Made by a program: the position numbers and the translations under genes. This document shows, one piece after another, positions 6,186-9,653 of a DNA stretch of 9,653 bases. The DNA is taken from contig JAEDJH010000056.1 of assembly GCA_016296415.1 (NCBI GenBank), forward strand, positions 1 through 9,653, written 5' to 3'. This stretch comes from Clostridia bacterium. Lineage in GTDB: Bacteria; Bacillota; Clostridia; Christensenellales; CAG-138. Position 1 is the first letter of the stretch. Each line of letters starts with the position of its first letter. Under the pieces are notes generated by a model. That model made no database searches. It saw nothing but the letters and a program-made list of their open reading frames with translations, and was not told the DNA's origin.

Positions 6186-8132
6186 ATGAAATATATTGAG
6201 TTTTTACAAAATACTTCGACGCAGGCGATAGGCTCAAGCTGGCTCCCCATGACAAAGGGCGAACTTGATGAGCTTGGGATAGGCACGCTCGATTTTGTGC
6301 TGGTCACAGGCGATGCTTATATCGATCATCCCTCCTTCGGGGCGGCCATAATCGGACGCACTTTGCAGGCGGCAGGCTATACTGTCGGGATAATCGCACA
6401 GCCGGACTGGCACGGCAAGGAGGACTTTATGCGCCTTGGCAGACCGAGGCTCGGCTTTCTTGTCACGGCGGGCAATCTCGATTCGATGGTAAACCACTAC
6501 ACCTCGGCGAAAAAACGCCGCAGCGAGGACAGCTATTCCCCCGGAGGCAAGGCGGGCTTTCGCCCCGACCGGGCGACCGTGGTTTACTGCAACAGGATAA
6601 AGGAAGCATATCGAAATATTCCGATAATAATCGGCGGCATAGAGGCAAGCCTCCGCAGGTTTGCCCATTATGACTATTGGGACGATTGCGTGAGGAACAG
6701 CATACTTATCGATTCCGGTGCGGATCTTCTCATATACAGCATGGGCGAGCGAGCCGTTATCCGTGCTGCGGAGGCGCTTGACGGGGGCTTAAAGCCGTCC
6801 GAAATAACGTATATCGCCGGCACCTGCTATACCTGCGCTGCAAAAGAGAAGGCGTATGACTGCATTGAACTGCCGAGCCTTGAGGAGATAAAGGCGGATA
6901 AGCGTATCTATGCAAAAGCGTTTATGATGCAGCAGCAAAATCAGGATGCCATCAGCGGTAAAAGGCTCGTTCAAAAGCACGGGCAGAAATATCTCGTTGC
7001 AAATCCGCCGGCTATGCCTCTGACAACAGAGGAACTGGACGCCGTTTACGAGCTGCCCTACACAAGGAAGCCGCATCCGTCGTATAAAGAACACATTCCC
7101 GCGCTCGACGAGGTGGAGTTTTCGCTCGTTTCGTGCCGAGGCTGCTTCGGCGGCTGTTCATTCTGCGCATTGACGATGCATCAAGGACGCAGAATACAGG
7201 TGAGGAGCCACGCTTCGCTTGAAAGGGAGGCAAGAATACTCACAAAGCTCCCCAATTTCAAGGGATATATACACGATGTCGGAGGAGCAACGGCCAATTT
7301 CAGACAGACCGCCTGTAAAAAGCAGCTGAAGGACGGTGTATGCGCCTCAAGGCAATGCCTCGGAAATGATCCGTGCAAAAATCTTGAGGTGTCGCATGAG
7401 GACTACGTTAAACTGCTAAGGCGCCTGAGGGGAATAGACGGGGTAAAGAAGGTGTTTGTACGCTCTGGCATACGGTATGATTACGTTATGTACGACAAAA
7501 GCGACGCCTTCCTGCGTGAGCTTATACTCCATCACGTCAGCGGGCAGCTTAAGGTTGCGCCCGAGCACGTGGACGATCGGGTTCTCGATGCGATGGGAAA
7601 GCCGCATTCTGAGCTTTATGACAGATTTGTACAAAAATATGCCGCAATAAACAAGAGTCTGGGCCTGAAGCAATATGTCATACCATATCTCATGTCCTCG
7701 CACCCGGGAAGCGATATTCATGCCGCAATAAGGCTTGCCGAATACCTGAAGCGCACGGGGCAGCACATAGAGCAGGTGCAGGATTTTTATCCGACGCCCG
7801 GCACCGTTTCCACAACCATGTACTACACGGGGCTTGATCCTCGCACGATGAAGCCCATTTATGTGCCGAAAACCGCCGAGGAAAAGGCGATGCAGCGTGC
7901 CCTTATACAGTATTACCTGCCAAAATGCCGCCCCCTCGTCATGAAAGCACTGAAAAAAGCGGACAGGGAGGACCTTATAGGTTATGGCAAAAACTGCCTG
8001 ATACCGCCGTTTGGCAGCGAACGTACCGACAAAAAGAACGCTTCTGACGGAAAAGCAAAGCGCACGGGAGCAAAAAAACCGGCGGCGAACAGGCGTAATG
8101 CCGATGTTAAGCGGGGGAGGCGCAGGAAATGA
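6186..8132 (+). CDS. ygiQ: YgiQ/UPF0313 family radical SAM protein
   Basis: 648 residues, within the usual family range. The N-terminal region has the characteristic DFVLVTGDAYIDHPSFG (36-52) and GIIAQPDW (68-75), followed by IIIGGIEASLRRFAHYDYW (147-165). The radical SAM cluster motif is C320-x3-C324-x2-C327 (RGCFGGCSFC), followed by HQGRRIQVRS. A second cysteine group, C377/C386/C391/C397, lies in the position usual for the family and could serve another cluster or structural role (inference). LKVAPEHVDD (455-464) and QDFYPTPGT (532-540) are further family blocks. The last 35 residues are Lys/Arg-rich. The biochemical function of the family is not established; it is cytoplasmic and predicted to bind S-adenosylmethionine and a 4Fe-4S cluster. 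The start at ATG 6186 lacks a clear ribosome binding site; M22 (6249) is an alternative but also has none. It overlaps holA by 4 nt. Confidence 0.95.
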   Translation: MKYIEFLQNTSTQAIGSSWLPMTKGELDELGIGTLDFVLVTGDAYIDHPSFGAAIIGRTLQAAGYTVGIIAQPDWHGKEDFMRLGRPRLGFLVTAGNLDSMVNHYTSAKKRRSEDSYSPGGKAGFRPDRATVVYCNRIKEAYRNIPIIIGGIEASLRRFAHYDYWDDCVRNSILIDSGADLLIYSMGERAVIRAAEALDGGLKPSEITYIAGTCYTCAAKEKAYDCIELPSLEEIKADKRIYAKAFMMQQQNQDAISGKRLVQKHGQKYLVANPPAMPLTTEELDAVYELPYTRKPHPSYKEHIPALDEVEFSLVSCRGCFGGCSFCALTMHQGRRIQVRSHASLEREARILTKLPNFKGYIHDVGGATANFRQTACKKQLKDGVCASRQCLGNDPCKNLEVSHEDYVKLLRRLRGIDGVKKVFVRSGIRYDYVMYDKSDAFLRELILHHVSGQLKVAPEHVDDRVLDAMGKPHSELYDRFVQKYAAINKSLGLKQYVIPYLMSSHPGSDIHAAIRLAEYLKRTGQHIEQVQDFYPTPGTVSTTMYYTGLDPRTMKPIYVPKTAEEKAMQRALIQYYLPKCRPLVMKALKKADREDLIGYGKNCLIPPFGSERTDKKNASDGKAKRTGAKKPAANRRNADVKRGRRRK

Positions 8133-9181
8133 ACTACAATGACTTCCTGCGTGCCGTTTCCCAAAAAGAGGTAACGGGCGCATACATACTCCACGGGCAG
8201 GAGGAGTTTACCAAAAACAGGGCGATTGAAAAACTTACCCAGCTGCTCAATCCGAATATGCGTGCCGTCAATCTTCAAAGCTATGAGAAAACAGGTGCGG
8301 AGGAGCTGATCAACGCCTGCGAAACCATGCCCTTTTTTGACCGCCTGAGGCTTATAATCGTACAAACTGTTCCCGACGGCGATGAGGCTCGGCGCATACT
8401 CGACTTTTTGGACACTATGCCCGAATCCACACTGCTGATATTCCTCATCCGGGGAAAATACGAACAGTCGCCCTCACGTGCGAAGAAAACCCGGGGCTCG
8501 GCGGAGAAAACCGAAAGATCGAAGGTGAATTTCTTTTCGGAGCTTGAAAAGACGGACAGGTGCGTGGAGTTTACCGTACTGACCCGCACGGAGCTTGTCA
8601 AGTGGGTATGCCGTGAGGTGAAAAACAGCGGCTGTACGATTCTGCCGGAGGTCGCAGATGCGTTCATACAGCGAGTCGGAAACGACCTGACCTACGTTTC
8701 TAATGAGCTTAAAAAGGCGATAGACTATGTCGGATACGGTTCGGGAAACGCCGTGTCGATTGATGCAATAGGCGCATGCGTAAGCGTGAAAACGGAATAC
8801 AGGGTATTCGATATGATGGATGCGTTCATCCTGGGCAAGCCCGGGGAGGGGCTGACAGCGCTCAATACCATGATAAAGGACGGCACGGAGATAGGTGCGG
8901 TTTCCGGCTACATTTCGGGACGGCTGAAGCTCATGCTTTCGGCAAGGCTTCTTATAGATGACGGCGTGCCGAGGACGGCTGCGGTCAGGCAGCTTGGTGG
9001 AAATGAGTACGCCACGGGCAAAGCCTTCGATGCGGCAAAGCATTTTTCCGACGATGCGCTCAGGGCGGCGGTAATTGAGTTTTCAACGCAAAGATATAAT
9101 CTCGTAAACGGCATAATGTCGGAACAGGATGCCCTTGAGCTTGCGATTTTCAAGCATCTTGTGCGTGAGAAAAAGAGGTAA
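8129..9181 (+). CDS. holA: DNA polymerase III delta subunit
   Basis: 350 residues, like HolA/YqeN homologues (about 340-350). The protein is the clamp-loader wrench that opens the beta sliding clamp in the DnaX complex at the replication fork. Visible family features are GAYILHGQEEF (17-27), a first AAA-like domain with MPFFDRLRLIIV (67-78) and STLLIFLIRG (100-109), GNDLTYVSNELKKA (184-197), the domain III opening EYRVFDMMDAFILGKPGEGL (223-242), and the C-terminal QDALELAIFKHL (333-344). Residues 112-133 form a Lys/Arg/Ser-rich stretch, longer than I expect at this point, before FFSELEK. A strong site GGGGGAGG (8113-8120) is 8 nt before ATG 8129. The ATG overlaps the ygiQ stop (ATGA), so the two genes form an operon with likely coupling. 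No clear terminator follows before ssrA. Confidence 0.96.
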   Translation: MNYNDFLRAVSQKEVTGAYILHGQEEFTKNRAIEKLTQLLNPNMRAVNLQSYEKTGAEELINACETMPFFDRLRLIIVQTVPDGDEARRILDFLDTMPESTLLIFLIRGKYEQSPSRAKKTRGSAEKTERSKVNFFSELEKTDRCVEFTVLTRTELVKWVCREVKNSGCTILPEVADAFIQRVGNDLTYVSNELKKAIDYVGYGSGNAVSIDAIGACVSVKTEYRVFDMMDAFILGKPGEGLTALNTMIKDGTEIGAVSGYISGRLKLMLSARLLIDDGVPRTAAVRQLGGNEYATGKAFDAAKHFSDDALRAAVIEFSTQRYNLVNGIMSEQDALELAIFKHLVREKKR

Positions 9182-9223
9182 TTTAAAAAATCGGCGCACA
9201 TATTTTATGTAAAATAAAAAGGG

Positions 9224-9252
9224 TGGTAAAAATCCGACGGATATGATATAAT
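9224..9252 (+). promoter_or_regulatory. ssrA promoter with extended -10
   Basis: TGATATAAT (9244-9252) is a perfect extended -10 element. At 17-bp spacing the -35 is poor (TGGTAA, 9224-9229), as expected for an extended -10 promoter. Transcription should begin near 9259-9260, leaving a leader of about 37 nt to be removed by RNase P at 9297. This makes ssrA independent of readthrough from holA. Confidence 0.75.
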
Positions 9253-9267
9253 AACATTTGTGACTGC

Positions 9268-9281
9268 CCGCATATATGCGG
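9268..9281 (+). other. 14-bp perfect palindrome in the pre-tmRNA leader
   Basis: CCGCATATATGCGG reads the same on both strands. In RNA it can form a 5-bp stem with a UAUA loop. It lies between the predicted transcription start and the mature 5' end of tmRNA, so it could be a processing structure or a DNA operator next to the promoter. Neither role can be decided from the sequence. Confidence 0.6.
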
Positions 9282-9296
9282 AGTTGAGATCGATAC

Positions 9297-9653
9297 GGGG
9301 GCGTACATGGTTTCGACGGGGATCGCGGGGGCAGGATAAGCGAGCCGAAGCCCCGAGCTTCGATAAAATCGGGAAAAACAAAATTTAACTGGCGAATCTA
9401 ATTTCGTACCCGTAGCTGCCTAACGCGCAGCTGCCGTCCGCCCACAGCTGCCCACGACTGTGGATACGGGCGTGATCAATGTGGGGAACCAACCTGCGTA
9501 AGCTTTGCCGCAGGCGGGATCTGATGAAGCTACCGAAGTTATAAGCCTGCTTATGGGCGTATAACGGAGGGAACGTCAAAACATAAGCTACGCTCGTAGA
9601 AAGTGCTGCTGATGGGTTTTCGGACAGGGGTTCGACTCCCCTCGCCTCCACCA
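9297..9653 (+). ncRNA. ssrA: Transfer-messenger RNA (tmRNA, one-piece)
   Basis: 357 nt. The 5' GGGGGCG (9297-9303) pairs with CGCCTCC (9643-9649) to give a 7-bp acceptor stem with one G-U, followed by ACCA; the CCA is encoded. The 5' end has the conserved GGGGCGTACATGGTTTCGAC, and the 3' end has the T arm AGGGGTTCGACTCCCCT. The tag reading frame starts at GGC 9391 and ends at TAA 9421-9423. With the alanine from charged tmRNA it gives AGESNFVPVAA, which has the small hydrophobic C-terminus expected for ClpXP/ClpAP recognition. The sequence TTTAACT directly before the resume codon places A at -4, as in other tmRNAs. Role: with SmpB it frees ribosomes stalled on broken mRNAs and marks the products for proteolysis. 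The window ends at its 3' terminus. Confidence 0.98.

Noticed and set aside
9198..9210. ACAT-ATTTT-ATGT as a terminator for holA
   Set aside because: The stem is only four A/T-rich base pairs and no T-run follows.
9385..9651. Minus-strand 88-residue open frame beginning MEARGVEPLSE
   Set aside because: It is antisense to the tmRNA. The GVEPLSE-like start is the reverse of a T arm and acceptor stem, a well-known spurious gene call.

Overview
The window looks like a chromosomal segment of a Gram-positive, low-to-medium-GC bacterium, most likely a member of the Clostridia (Bacillota). The basis is strong AGGAGG-type ribosome binding sites, lipoproteins with Pro-Thr-Pro-Glu/Lys linkers, a one-piece ssrA with an encoded CCA and a tag ending in PVAA, and a MBOAT/DTHW-protein pair of the Gram-positive type. 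I cannot name the genus.

Left two thirds (about 6096 down to 1, minus strand). One tightly packed six-gene operon reads leftward from a promoter near 6070. In order of transcription it holds two tandem, nearly identical L,D-transpeptidase lipoproteins, a lipoprotein with a bacterial SH3-like region and a VanX/DdpX-type M15 D,D-peptidase domain, a small lipoprotein of unknown function, a MBOAT membrane O-acyltransferase (AlgI/PatA/DltB-like), and a membrane-anchored SGNH/AlgJ-AlgX-like 'DTHW' protein that runs off the left edge. Gaps between genes are -8, -4, +3, +1 and +15 nt, so co-expression is very likely. All products are predicted to sit in or outside the membrane. Two act on peptidoglycan stem peptides by 3-3 crosslinking or anchoring, one should cleave D-Ala-D-Ala-type bonds, and the last two form a predicted acyl-transfer module for an extracytoplasmic glycan. 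Together they suggest a cell-envelope remodelling and O-acylation locus.

A short divergent intergenic region (about 6034-6185) carries the operon promoter on the minus strand and only a weak candidate promoter for the plus strand.

Right third (6186-9653, plus strand). This part is housekeeping: a YgiQ/UPF0313 radical SAM protein overlaps by 4 nt with holA (DNA polymerase III delta subunit). Then comes ssrA (tmRNA) with its own extended -10 promoter and a palindromic leader. The window ends exactly at the tmRNA 3' CCA. No insertion sequences, CRISPR arrays, tRNAs (other than the tmRNA tRNA-like domain) or phage genes are seen.

The part most worth a second look is the six-gene envelope operon, especially the pairing of 3-3 crosslinking enzymes with an AlgI/AlgX-type acylation pair, and the modular relationships among its lipoproteins.
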